This document shows, in pieces, positions 20,337 through 28,705 of a stretch of 64,000 bases of DNA (position 1 is its first letter; every line of letters starts with the position of its first letter). The translations under genes and the position numbers were made by a program. The notes below the pieces were generated by a model that made no database searches, was not told where the DNA came from, and was given only the letters and a program-made list of their open reading frames with translations. Source of the stretch: Micromonospora sp. FIMYZ51 (GTDB lineage: Bacteria > Actinomycetota > Actinomycetes > Mycobacteriales > Micromonosporaceae); contig NZ_CP134706.1 of assembly GCF_038246755.1 (NCBI RefSeq), positions 3,348,001 to 3,412,000 on the forward strand. The letters run 5' to 3'.

Positions 20337-21670
20337 ACCCGCTCCTCGACCTGGTCACGGAGCGACATCCGGGCGGCCAGGGCATGCCGGCACGGACCCC
20401 GCTGCCCCCGGTGCTTGGCCCACCACTGACAGGTGCAGGTGAGACTGCCGTCAGGAAGTTCGCGGACCCGGTACACCTGGTCGTCGCTGCGGACCGTCAC
20501 CGCCGTGCCGTCGCGGTGCACCGCTCCGGCGTCGAGCAGGGCCCGCGCCCCGACCAGCCGGGGATTGTCCCGCTCGGCACGCCCGGCCTCGTAGGGCATG
20601 ACCCGATGGAAGTACGCCGCCTCGGCCACGTCGTAGCCGACCCGACCGGCGGTGCCGAGCTGCGCCAGCGCGCCCCGGACCCGGTCCGCGTCGAGGCCGG
20701 CCTGGGTGGCCAGCCGGTCCACGTCGATGGTCGGATCCCAGGACAACAGCGCGGAGACCAGGTCGGCGTCGTCGACGACATCGTCGCCGGCCAGCGCGGT
20801 GAGCGCCGCACCCTCACCGGAGAAGCCCCGGTACGGCTCGGGGGAGAGGGTGAGCGAGAGCCGCAGTGCGCCGGTGTCCAGCTCCCAGACGCTCGGCAGC
20901 GGGGCGGCGCCGGCCGTCACCGTCGGCCCGTACACCCGCAGGGTCTTCGCGAAGCGCAGCATCGGGCGCAGCGCGACCAGCCGGCTCGGCCCGGCCAGGC
21001 AGACCGCCCCCGGTACCGGCCGGGAGGTCAGCCGCAAAGTCCGGCCGGCGGGCACCACCCAGAGCACCGAGCGGTCGTTGCCACTGGGCAGCCGACGCAG
21101 GAACGCCGTCGCCTCGGCGGCCGGCAGCTCCGCCCGGGGCTCGAACCGGGCGGCCAGCACCTGCACCTCGGCGAAGCCCCGCAGCCAACGCGCCGGCAGC
21201 GGGACCTTCTTCTCCACCACCTCGCCATCCATTGTGGACACCGTGAGGTCGTCGGGACCGACCGACAGGTGCAGCGGGTCCAGGCCACCGACCCGACTCA
21301 ACGCCTCCCGTAGCGGGTTGTTGACGTCGACGTTTGTCGTGCCGTGCTCGACCACGTCGCCGTCCAACCCGGCCGGCAGCGCGTCGAGCCGCGCGTACAC
21401 GCCGCAGCAGCCGGAGAAGGACTCGAACCGAAGACGGTCCCGGCTGCCGGTCACCACCGGATCGAGGCTGGCCGGGCTGACCGGGCGGTGGTAGCGGGTG
21501 CGGGCCACCTCCGCCACGGCCAGCAGGCCGACCGCCGCCGCCTGCGGGGTGGTGAGAAAGCCGGTGAAGAAACGGGGATTCGGTGCCGGGCCGCCGCTGG
21601 TCTGGAGGGCGAGCGCGCCCCGGCCGAGCGTGGAGGAGGCGAGATAGCGGTACGTCTGCACTGCGTTCAC
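20333..21670 (-). CDS. SWIM zinc-finger protein
   Basis: The 445-residue protein carries a SWIM motif near its end: CTCQWWAKHRGQRGPCRH, about residues 413-430, with the CxC...CxH zinc ligands complete. SWIM domains bind DNA or proteins. The rest is a novel mixed domain, with SGCCGVYARLDAL around residues 86-98 and FRYHRV-like surroundings near the end of the winged-helix-like region (VDRLATQAGLDADRVRGALAQL). The GTG start is 60 bases downstream of the exporter stop, leaving room for its own promoter. It is translationally coupled to the HEAT-like gene. Confidence 0.85.
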   Translation of the reverse strand: MNAVQTYRYLASSTLGRGALALQTSGGPAPNPRFFTGFLTTPQAAAVGLLAVAEVARTRYHRPVSPASLDPVVTGSRDRLRFESFSGCCGVYARLDALPAGLDGDVVEHGTTNVDVNNPLREALSRVGGLDPLHLSVGPDDLTVSTMDGEVVEKKVPLPARWLRGFAEVQVLAARFEPRAELPAAEATAFLRRLPSGNDRSVLWVVPAGRTLRLTSRPVPGAVCLAGPSRLVALRPMLRFAKTLRVYGPTVTAGAAPLPSVWELDTGALRLSLTLSPEPYRGFSGEGAALTALAGDDVVDDADLVSALLSWDPTIDVDRLATQAGLDADRVRGALAQLGTAGRVGYDVAEAAYFHRVMPYEAGRAERDNPRLVGARALLDAGAVHRDGTAVTVRSDDQVYRVRELPDGSLTCTCQWWAKHRGQRGPCRHALAARMSLRDQVEERV

Positions 21671-21730
21671 GCCGCCGGACGGTAGAGCACCCCACCGACA
21701 TTCGTTGGACGGCGCGGTCGCTGCCTGCGG

Positions 21731-23011
21731 TCAGTGGACCACGACGACGGCCGGTTCGGGACCCATCGGGGCGAGGCGGGCCGGGCGTACCACGAGGAAC
21801 AACACGGCAAGCGCGGCGAGCAGACCACCGGCGATCACCAGGGCCATCGCCACGGCACCGGTGCCGAGCACGCCGACCAGGGGTGCGGCCACCGCGCCGA
21901 CGCCGAACTGCACCGCGCCGAGCAGGGCGGAGGCGGTGCCGGCCGCCTCACCGTGCCGGCTCAGGGCCAGTGCCGGTGCGTTCGGCATCGCCAGGCCGGT
22001 CGCGGCGAGCACCAGCCACAACGAGGCGAGCAGGGCCGGCAGCCCGCCGAACCCGGTCGCGGCGACGGCGAGCAGCAGCAGGGCGGCAGCTGAGCCGATG
22101 AGCAGCGCGGCCACCAGGATCCGCTGCGGCGAGTAGTAGCGCAGCAGCCGTACGTTGCCCTGGGTGGCACCGATCAACCCGATCGCGCCCGCGCCGAACG
22201 CGAACCCGAACTCCTGCTCGCTGAGCCCGTACTGGCCCTGCATCACGAACGAGGACCCGGCGACGTAGGCGAAGATCGCCGACATGGCCAGCGCCGCCAC
22301 CAGCACCAGCCCGACGAAGGCACGGTCGCGCAGCAGCGAGCGGTAGAGCCGGGCGGTGGGCAGCACACCGCCGCGCTGGCGACGCCCGGGTGGCAGCGTC
22401 TCCGGCAGGCCGAGCGCGGCGACAAGCATCAGCAGTACGCCGAAGACCACAAGCGCCACGAAGATGCCCCGCCACTGCGTCCAGCGCAGCAGTTCACTGC
22501 CGAGGGTCGGGGCCAGGACCGGCGCGGCGCCCATCACCAGCAGCAGGCGGGAGAGCACCTGGGCGAAGGACGAGCCGCTGAACAGGTCGCGTACCACCGC
22601 CATGGCGATCACCGCAGCCGCCGCCGCGCCCAGCCCCTGGACGACCCGGAACGCGCCGAGCACCGCGATGTTCGGCGCGAGGGCGCAGCCCAGCGACGCC
22701 ACCACGTGCAGCGCGGTGCCCGCGATCAGTGGTTTCCGACGGCCGAGCGCGTCGGAGAGCGGGCCGATCACCAACTGGCCGAGGGCGAGGCCGATAAGCG
22801 TGCCGGTGAGGGTCAGCTGCACCGTCGAGGACGTGATGGCGAAGTCGTCGACGATCGCCGGCAGCGCCGGCAGGTACATGTCGATGGTCAGCGGACCCAC
22901 CGCGATCAGCGAGCCGAGTACGAGGATGAGCCGCAGGCGTTGCCGGCGGGTCATCAGGTCGCCGGGCATCAGCGCGTGCGGTGGGGCCGAGGCGGTGTCG
23001 ACGGCGCTCAT
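21731..23011 (-). CDS. Bcr/CflA-family MFS drug exporter
   Basis: The 426-residue protein has 12 predicted membrane helices. The first is followed by DMYLPALPAIVDDF, the Bcr/CflA hallmark, and the cytoplasmic loop 2-3 reads GPLSDALGRRKPLIAG (MFS motif A). RVVQGLGAAAAAVIAMAVVRD is motif C-like. Members pump chloramphenicol, bicyclomycin or related compounds out with proton exchange; the substrate here is not known. The ATG at 23011 is chosen because upstream sequence lacks membrane or coding character. No regulator is adjacent. Confidence 0.92.
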   Translation of the reverse strand: MSAVDTASAPPHALMPGDLMTRRQRLRLILVLGSLIAVGPLTIDMYLPALPAIVDDFAITSSTVQLTLTGTLIGLALGQLVIGPLSDALGRRKPLIAGTALHVVASLGCALAPNIAVLGAFRVVQGLGAAAAAVIAMAVVRDLFSGSSFAQVLSRLLLVMGAAPVLAPTLGSELLRWTQWRGIFVALVVFGVLLMLVAALGLPETLPPGRRQRGGVLPTARLYRSLLRDRAFVGLVLVAALAMSAIFAYVAGSSFVMQGQYGLSEQEFGFAFGAGAIGLIGATQGNVRLLRYYSPQRILVAALLIGSAAALLLLAVAATGFGGLPALLASLWLVLAATGLAMPNAPALALSRHGEAAGTASALLGAVQFGVGAVAAPLVGVLGTGAVAMALVIAGGLLAALAVLFLVVRPARLAPMGPEPAVVVVH

Positions 23012-23106
23012 CGGGACGTCACCGCCCGAACCGGACGCAGGGCAGGCCGTGGTGCGAAGCTCATATCTGGCTCCAACCCCCAACCGCCCCGCTGATTCCC
23101 GCTCAC

Positions 23107-23340
23107 CCCCACGTAACACACCTCACACCCCCACCCACCCCACCCCCAACCCCACCCCCAACCCCACCCCCACCCCACCCCCACCTCACCCCCACCCCAC
23201 CCCCACCGGTTGATCATGAGGTTAGCGGCAGTTTGAAGATCGACAAGTGCCGCTAACCTCATGATCAACTCAGGCGGCGGGTGGGGGTGAGGGTGGGGAG
23301 GTGGGAGGAGGGTGGGAGGAGGGGAGTTAGGGGGAGTGGA
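23107..23340. repeat. C-rich and G-rich low-complexity tracts flanking the palindrome
   Basis: About 100 bases left of the palindrome consist of C runs of 4-5 separated by single or double A (CACCCCACCCCC type). About 65 bases to the right are G-rich (GGGTGGGGGTGAGGG type). The two flanks are roughly complementary, so they lengthen the palindrome. G runs are on the minus strand at left and plus strand at right, and either could fold as a G-quadruplex. The right tract includes the last codons and stop of the GMC gene. Confidence 0.85.
23209..23269. repeat. 22-bp perfect palindrome with GATCATGAGG core
   Basis: Arms 23209-23230 and 23248-23269 are perfectly complementary with a 17-base loop. 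The arms begin GTTGATCATGAGGTTAGC. Related palindromes occur at 35300-35377 and 57673-57732. It lies after the GMC gene stop (minus strand) and can act as its terminator. Confidence 0.9.
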
Positions 23341-24919
23341 TTAGGGTGGCGGCGCGCCAGGCTAGTGCCATCACCGGGGCGTTGAGGTAGCCCGAGACGA
23401 GGATCGGCAGCACCGAGGCGTCCACCACCCGCAGGCCGGTCACGCCCCGGACCCGCAGCTGCGCATCGACCACGGAGTCGTCGTCCGGGCCCATCGCGCA
23501 GGTGCCCACCGCGTGGTAGCCGCAGTAGCCGAGCGCCCGCCCGGCCTCGACGATCTCGTCGTCGGTCCGGACCGTCGGGCCGGGTACCGTCTCGGCGGTG
23601 ATCCGCTTGGCGATCGGCCCGGTGGCGAAGAGTTCCCTGGTCCGGCGGAGAGCGCTGACCGCGACCCGCCGGTCGTGCGCGGCGTCGAAGTAGTTGGCCA
23701 CGATCCGGGGGGCGACCTCCGGATCGGCGGAGGTGATGGCCAGGCTGCCGGTGCTCTCCGGGCGGGTCACCGTGACCTGGGCCATCAGCCCCGACTCGGA
23801 CTCCAGTTCCAGCGCGCGTCCGGGCCGGCGGGGTGCGGCCGAGAAGGGCGCGACCAGTAGCTGGGCGTCGGGGTGCTCGGCCTCCGGGGCGGATCGGAGG
23901 TACGCGCCGAGGTCGTACACCGGCAGGGCCAGCGGTCCGCGGCGGGTGAACAGGTAGCGCAGCATCTCCCTGGCCTGCCCGAGCGGGCTGCTCAGTCGCG
24001 GGTTGTAGCCGACCGTGCCAGCCAGCCGGAACTGCATCGGCGTGGTGCGATGCTCCCGCATGCCCTGGCCGACCCGGGGGCGGTCCAGCAGCACCGGGAC
24101 ACCGGCCCGGCGCAGCGTGTCGGCTGGCCCGATGCCGGAGACCTGCAACAGTTGTGGCGTGGCGAGCGCTCCGGCGGCGAGCACCACTTCGGCGGCGGCC
24201 CGGTAGTCGACGGTGTCCCCACCCCGCCGGGTGCGTACGCCGACGGCTTGGCCGTTCTCGATCAGCAGGCGCAGCACGACGGTGTTGACGACGACGGTCA
24301 GGTTGGGCCGGTGGCGGACCGGATGCAGGAAGGCGTCGGCGGCGCTGCTGCGGCGACCGTCGCGGATGGTGGCCATCAGGTAGCCGATCCGTTCGTCCTC
24401 GCTGGCGTTGAGGTCGTCCACCCGACGCCACCCCAACTGCTCGCCGGCGGCGATGGTCTCCTCGCAGATCTCGTCGGTGCCGGTGGCGGTGGAGATCCGC
24501 AGCGGGCCGCCCGCGCCGCGTGACTCGGTGGCGCCGAGCGGGTTGTCCTCCAACCGCTTGAAGATCGGCAGCATGGTGTCCCAGCCCCAACCCGGGTTGC
24601 CGAGACGTTCCAGCTCGTCGTAGTCGAGCCGGTCGCCGCGGGCGTACACCATGCCGTTTATCGAGCTTGACCCGCCGATCAGCCGGCCGCGTTGCCAGAC
24701 CTCCCGCTGCCCCGGGCGCACCTGCGCCGGGTAGTGCCAGGCGGTGCGCCGGTCGTCCATCAGCCGGCTGAAGCCCTTCGGGATGCGGACCCAGGGGCTG
24801 CTGTCCCAGCCGCCGGCCTCGACGAGCAGGACCCGGCTGTCCGGGTCCTCGGTCAGCCGGTTGGCCAGGACGCACCCGGCTGAACCCGCGCCGACCACGA
24901 TGTAGTCGAACTCCGTCAT
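23327..24919 (-). CDS. GMC-family flavin oxidoreductase (choline dehydrogenase-like)
   Basis: The 530-residue protein starts at ATG 24919 after GAGGGGG. VVGAGSAGCVLANRL near residue 7 binds FAD, and GRLIGGSSSINGMVYARG is the GMC signature 1. AGALATPQLLQVSGIG is signature 2. The catalytic His lies in YCGYHAVGTCAMG, and the final NAPVMALAWRAA completes the fold. These enzymes oxidise primary alcohols, choline or similar. The substrate is unknown and no betaine genes are adjacent. Its last codons run into the G-rich tract, so the C-terminal LIHSP may be a late addition. Confidence 0.93.
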   Translation of the reverse strand: MTEFDYIVVGAGSAGCVLANRLTEDPDSRVLLVEAGGWDSSPWVRIPKGFSRLMDDRRTAWHYPAQVRPGQREVWQRGRLIGGSSSINGMVYARGDRLDYDELERLGNPGWGWDTMLPIFKRLEDNPLGATESRGAGGPLRISTATGTDEICEETIAAGEQLGWRRVDDLNASEDERIGYLMATIRDGRRSSAADAFLHPVRHRPNLTVVVNTVVLRLLIENGQAVGVRTRRGGDTVDYRAAAEVVLAAGALATPQLLQVSGIGPADTLRRAGVPVLLDRPRVGQGMREHRTTPMQFRLAGTVGYNPRLSSPLGQAREMLRYLFTRRGPLALPVYDLGAYLRSAPEAEHPDAQLLVAPFSAAPRRPGRALELESESGLMAQVTVTRPESTGSLAITSADPEVAPRIVANYFDAAHDRRVAVSALRRTRELFATGPIAKRITAETVPGPTVRTDDEIVEAGRALGYCGYHAVGTCAMGPDDDSVVDAQLRVRGVTGLRVVDASVLPILVSGYLNAPVMALAWRAATLIHSP

Positions 24920-24997
24920 CCGGACCCCCTCGGTTCGCGCGCCGAGTGCTGCACAAACCGTAGTGTCCTGATCACCGGAGGGGAAGGTGGCAGTCGC

Positions 24998-25052
24998 GGA
25001 GAGCGTCGCCGGCCCCACCGTGGGTGGTGGGACCGGCGACCGGTGACTCTCC
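24998..25052 (-). terminator. Terminator after the sodium/solute symporter
   Basis: A 15-base stem with one mismatch (25005-25019 with 25026-25040, 6-base loop) is extended by GGAGAG (24998-25003) and CTCTCC (25047-25052). It follows the minus-strand symporter stop at 25071. Confidence 0.8.
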
Positions 25053-25070
25053 GTTGTGGACTGTTTTCGG

Positions 25071-26756
25071 TCAGGCCGCGTCGGTCACGTTGCCGGCCGG
25101 CACGGCGCGCCGCTCGGAGGGGTAGCGGATGTTCTCCACCATCTCCGAGATCTCCGCCGGCGGCGGGGCGGTCATCTTCGACACCACGATCGTCACCACG
25201 AAGTTGACGATGGCACCGATCGTGCCGATGCCCTCCGGGCTGATGTCGAGGATGTGCGGGTTGGCCTCGGTGCCGAACACCTGCAGCGTGTAGATCATGT
25301 AGCTGGCGGTGAACAGCATGCCGGTGATCATGCCGGCCGCCGCGCCCGTCGCGTTGCATCTCTTCCAGAAGATGCCGAGCACGATGACCGGGAAGAAGCT
25401 CGCCGCCGCCAGACCGAACGCGAACGCGACCACCTGGGCCACGAAGGCGGGCGGGTTGATGCCGGCGTAGATCGAGACCAGCACCGCCAGGCCCATGGCG
25501 ATCCGGCCGGCCAGCAGTCGCTGCTTGTCGGTCGAGTCCCGCTTGATCCGGCGGAAGTACAGGTCGTGCGAGAAGGACGACGAGATCACCAGGAGCAGGC
25601 CGGCCGCGGTGGACATCGCGGCGGCCATGCCGCCGGCGGCCACCAGGCCCACGATCGGCGCCGGCAGGCCGGCGATCTCGGGGCTGGCCAGCACCAGGAT
25701 GTCGTTGTTGACAATCAGGTCAGCGCCGGAGGTCGGGCTGTTGCTTACCGAGTTGATTGTCGTCACCCCGTCGCCCACGGTGACCAGACCGGTAGCTGCC
25801 CAGTTGTTGACCCAGGAGGGCAGGGCGTCCGCCGAGACGCCGTTGACGCCCTGGAGCAGGTTCAGCTTGGTGAACGCGCCGACCGCCGGGGCGGTGGTGT
25901 AGAGCAGGGCGATGAAGAACAGCGCCCAGAACGCGGAGTAACGGGCACCGCGCACGCTCTTGGTGGTGTAGAACCGGACGATCACGTGCGGCAGGCCGGC
26001 GGTGCCGATCATCAGCGACATGGTGACCAGGAAGACGTCGATCTGCGGCCGGGCCGCGAACGCCTCGGTGTACTGGTTCAGCCCCATCTGGACGCTTATC
26101 GTGTTGAGCTCGTCGAGGATCTGCCCGAACGACACCTGCGGGACCGGGATGCCGGTCATCTGCTGGGCCACCGCCACCGCGGGGATCAGGTAGGCGACGA
26201 TCAACACCGTGTACTGGGCCACCTGGGTCCAGGTGATGCCCTTCATGCCGCCGAGCACCGCGTACAAACCGATGATCACCGCAGCGACGATGACGCCGCC
26301 GGTGACGTCCAGGCCCAGGAAGCGGCTGAAGACGATGCCGCCACCGCGCATCTGACCGACCACGTAGGTGAAGGAGATGACGATCGCGGCGACGGCGGCG
26401 ACGGTCCGGACGGTTTCCGAGTACCGGTCACCGACGAACTCGGGAACGGTGAACTTGCCCCACTTGCGCAGGTACGGGGCGATCAGCAGGGCCAGCAGCA
26501 CGTAGCCGCCGGTCCAGCCCATCAGGTAGATGGTGCCGTCCGAGCCGAGGAAGGCGATCAGGCCGGCCATCGAGATGAACGAGGCCGCGGACATCCAGTC
26601 GGCGGCGACGGCGGCACCGTTGGCGACGGTCGGGATGCCCTGGCCGGCCACGTAGAAGCCGGCGGTCTCCTTCACCCGGCTGCGCCAGGCGATGTAGAGG
26701 TAGACGCCGAAGGATGCGCCGATGAAGATGAGGGTCCAGGTCTGGATCTGGCTCAC
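25071..26756 (-). CDS. Sodium:solute symporter, large subunit (ActP/VC_2705-like)
   Basis: This 561-residue SSS-family protein has about 13 membrane helices. ETAGFYVAGQGIPTVANGAA and ADWMSAASFISMAGLIAF are the N-terminal family segments. The GTAGLPHVIVRFYTTKS block is the SSS signature region, and AAGGMAAAMSTAAGLLLVIS follows. It starts with a GTG that overlaps the stop of the small-subunit gene (GTGA). This two-gene arrangement with a DUF4212 protein is the VC_2705 subfamily; acetate or another carboxylate is the likely substrate. Acetate uptake would fit the aceA/aceB genes elsewhere in the window, but that link is inference. Confidence 0.92.
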   Translation of the reverse strand: MSQIQTWTLIFIGASFGVYLYIAWRSRVKETAGFYVAGQGIPTVANGAAVAADWMSAASFISMAGLIAFLGSDGTIYLMGWTGGYVLLALLIAPYLRKWGKFTVPEFVGDRYSETVRTVAAVAAIVISFTYVVGQMRGGGIVFSRFLGLDVTGGVIVAAVIIGLYAVLGGMKGITWTQVAQYTVLIVAYLIPAVAVAQQMTGIPVPQVSFGQILDELNTISVQMGLNQYTEAFAARPQIDVFLVTMSLMIGTAGLPHVIVRFYTTKSVRGARYSAFWALFFIALLYTTAPAVGAFTKLNLLQGVNGVSADALPSWVNNWAATGLVTVGDGVTTINSVSNSPTSGADLIVNNDILVLASPEIAGLPAPIVGLVAAGGMAAAMSTAAGLLLVISSSFSHDLYFRRIKRDSTDKQRLLAGRIAMGLAVLVSIYAGINPPAFVAQVVAFAFGLAAASFFPVIVLGIFWKRCNATGAAAGMITGMLFTASYMIYTLQVFGTEANPHILDISPEGIGTIGAIVNFVVTIVVSKMTAPPPAEISEMVENIRYPSERRAVPAGNVTDAA

Positions 26757-27106
26757 TTGGCCGCCCCCTCGGTCTCCTGCTCACCGACACCGAACTGGCT
26801 GTCCAGGCGGTCCATCATCTTCGCGTAGACCAGGATCAGAATCACGAAGACGTAGATCGATCCCTGCTGGGCGAACCAGAAGCCGAGCGGGAAGCCGGCG
26901 ATGACGATTTCGTTCAACGGTTCGACAAGCAGGATGCCGAAGCCGAACGAGACGATGAACCAGATGGCCAGCAGGATCACCATGAGCCGCAGGTTCCGGC
27001 TCCAGTACTCCTTGCGCCAGCCGTTGTCCGGCGGCGAGGCCGGTGGTGGTGACGATGGTGGCGGTTCGCCGCCACGGCTTTCCTTATCGGGGGTGACTTC
27101 GGTCAT
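26753..27106 (-). CDS. Symporter small subunit (DUF4212)
   Basis: The 117-residue protein has a Pro/Ser-rich cytoplasmic N-terminus of about 35 residues. YWSRNLRLMVILLAIWFIVS follows as the first membrane helix and FPLGFWFAQQGSIYVFVILI as the second. These are the DUF4212 signatures, always next to an SSS transporter of the VC_2705 type. The ATG at 27106 is preceded by GGGAGG with eight bases spacing. It is the first gene of the two-gene operon; the C-terminal RLDSQFG is conserved in the family as I recall. Confidence 0.92.
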   Translation of the reverse strand: MTEVTPDKESRGGEPPPSSPPPASPPDNGWRKEYWSRNLRLMVILLAIWFIVSFGFGILLVEPLNEIVIAGFPLGFWFAQQGSIYVFVILILVYAKMMDRLDSQFGVGEQETEGAAK

Positions 27107-27384
27107 GGTGGAGCCTCCCGGCGGGTTGTGCGGTCGATCACACCTCGGTGTGTGGGACAGGGAACGTGAACCGCCCTGGTCGGGCAAGGGTTGATCTGCG
27201 GAGCGAAGCTATGGATCGGTGAACGGTCCGGGACGATCCACGAACGGTTGACCGGTCAATATGAGGGGCGCTCGCATCCGGTTTGGGCGGGTTGCGGCGT
27301 TGCCGGTGATCCGTTCACCGACGTGGGGCGACCGCTCACCGATTGCCGGTCCGGTCGCGGCCAACAGCCGCCTAGCATCCGGAC
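27107..27384. promoter_or_regulatory. Divergent control region with long-range inverted repeat
   Basis: The region separates the symporter operon from a small membrane protein. TCGGTGAACGG (27216-27226) recurs inverted as CCGTTCACCGA (27311-27321), an exact 11-base match 84 bases apart. More GGTGA/TCACC and CGGTC/GACCG half-sites lie between and after. Two dispersed sites for one regulator would explain this; the regulator is unknown. Confidence 0.5.
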
Positions 27385-27798
27385 ATGGCTGACAGCGCAT
27401 CCACCGCCGCCCCCGTCCGTCGGCGCATCCTGCACGCCGGCAGTCTCGGCATGATCGTCGGCGGCCTGCTCGCGCTGGTCGGCTCGCTGCTGCCCTGGGT
27501 CATCACGCCGTTCGGCTCGCTCAACGGCATGGCTGGCCCCGGCCTGTGGACGCTGAGCGTGGCCTTCCTGGCCATCGCCGGTGCCCTGCTGCCATACCGC
27601 AAGATGGCCATCGCGCACAGCCTGATTCCCGGGGTGACCGTCGCCCTCGTCGTCGGTTGGCAGACCGCCCGCCTGATCAGCCTCAGCGCCAGCACCGACA
27701 GCTGGGGCCAGCTGATGCCCGGCATCGGCATGGTCATGGTTGCCGGCGGTGCGGTGGTCCTGATCCGCACCGGCCTGCGCCTGCTCGCGGTCCGCTGA
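27385..27798 (+). CDS. Small four-helix membrane protein of unknown function
   Basis: The 137-residue protein has a short Arg-rich cytoplasmic start and four hydrophobic helices: about residues 20-40, 52-70, 78-98 and 108-128. It ends GLRLLAVR. I do not recognise a family. Its last 35 coding bases, including the junction with the stop codon, are tandemly repeated just downstream. It is monocistronic and divergent from the symporter. Confidence 0.7.
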   Translation: MADSASTAAPVRRRILHAGSLGMIVGGLLALVGSLLPWVITPFGSLNGMAGPGLWTLSVAFLAIAGALLPYRKMAIAHSLIPGVTVALVVGWQTARLISLSASTDSWGQLMPGIGMVMVAGGAVVLIRTGLRLLAVR

Positions 27799-27843
27799 TC
27801 CGCACCGGCCTGCGCCTGCTCGCGGTCCGCTGATCCGCACCGG
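27760..27843. repeat. 35-bp tandem duplication across a stop codon
   Basis: Bases 27760-27794 are repeated exactly at 27795-27829. A partial third copy (27830-27843) follows. The unit starts CTGATCCGCACCGG, and its first bases supply the TGA stop. The second copy is therefore a non-coding echo of the gene's last 11 codons. The perfect identity indicates a recent event or assembly artefact. Confidence 0.95.
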
Positions 27844-28030
27844 TCCCGCGCTTCGCCTCTCTCCGCTGATCGACTGCGGGCCCGCCAGCGGGCTCGGATC
27901 TTGCGGCCGAGAAACTCGGCGAACCGGTGAAACCTCCGGCCGGCCTCGCGCGTCATCAGGCTGAATCGACCGAGGACCGCCAGCCGGCCGGGCTGCCGGC
28001 TTCGGGCGATCGAGGCAGCCGGGAGGAACT

Positions 28031-28681
28031 GTGTTGGTGCGAAGGTGGCTCGCTGGTGCGGGTCTGGTGGTGCTGACCGGCGCCGCCGCAACGGTCTACG
28101 GCGTGCTGTCGGCCTCCGGCGGCGACGCCGCGGCGGGACCGCCGGTCGAGGTGGTGCCGGTGGCGGCGGTCGGACCGGCCGCCGAAGGCGGGGCGACGGC
28201 GGCCACCCAGCCGACGAAGCCGAAGGTGGACCCGGTGCTCTCGGGCAAGCGCCGGGTCACGATCGTCCGGGTGGGGGCGTTCGAGTCGGGCCTGTCGCTG
28301 CTTGACGGTGGACGACTGGCCGAGGTGGACGACGACCGGGGTCGGCAGGTGTTCGTGCCGACCCCGTTGGGCCGGGACGAGTTCCTGATCAAGGCGTACT
28401 ACGGCGGCGGCACCGGCCAGCCGATCTGCTGGCAGGCGCGCAACCCGCAGAACACCCAGCCGCTGTACGTCGCCGGCGCCACCTGCCGGGCCGGCGATCC
28501 GGCTCAGCGGTTCGTCATCACCGCCGCCCCCGACGGCGGCCCCCGGGAATACCTGATCAGCAACCGGTGGGCGTACCTGCGTGACTCCGCGCGCTCCGGC
28601 CTGATCCTGGAGGAAATGGGTGACGCCCCGCCGTTCAGCAGCTTCCGGTTCAACGACACCGGACCCGCACCGCGCCGGTGA
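28031..28681 (+). CDS. Exported protein, paralogue of the sigma-operon partner at 29211
   Basis: The protein has 216 residues from GTG 28031, close behind GGGAGG; GTG 28037 has better spacing. Residues 1-28 form a signal anchor (WLAGAGLVVLTGAAATVYGV). After an Ala/Pro linker a domain of about 145 residues starts at LSGKRRVTIVRVGAFESG. It shares with the 29211 protein LSLLD-GRLAEVD, GRQ-FV, CW, QRF/QQF, YLIS, AYL and GLILEE-GDAP in the same order. The repeated hydrophobic-Gln-x-Phe and YLIS pattern suggests a beta-trefoil (lectin-like) fold, which is inference. It lies 24 bases before the sigma gene. Confidence 0.7.
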   Translation: MLVRRWLAGAGLVVLTGAAATVYGVLSASGGDAAAGPPVEVVPVAAVGPAAEGGATAATQPTKPKVDPVLSGKRRVTIVRVGAFESGLSLLDGGRLAEVDDDRGRQVFVPTPLGRDEFLIKAYYGGGTGQPICWQARNPQNTQPLYVAGATCRAGDPAQRFVITAAPDGGPREYLISNRWAYLRDSARSGLILEEMGDAPPFSSFRFNDTGPAPRR

Positions 28682-28705
28682 CGACCGAGGTGGAGACCGT
28701 ACGCG

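Noticed and set aside
23107..23208. C-rich repeats considered as a CRISPR array or VNTR
   Set aside because: Units of 5-7 bases without conserved repeat-spacer alternation; simply low complexity.
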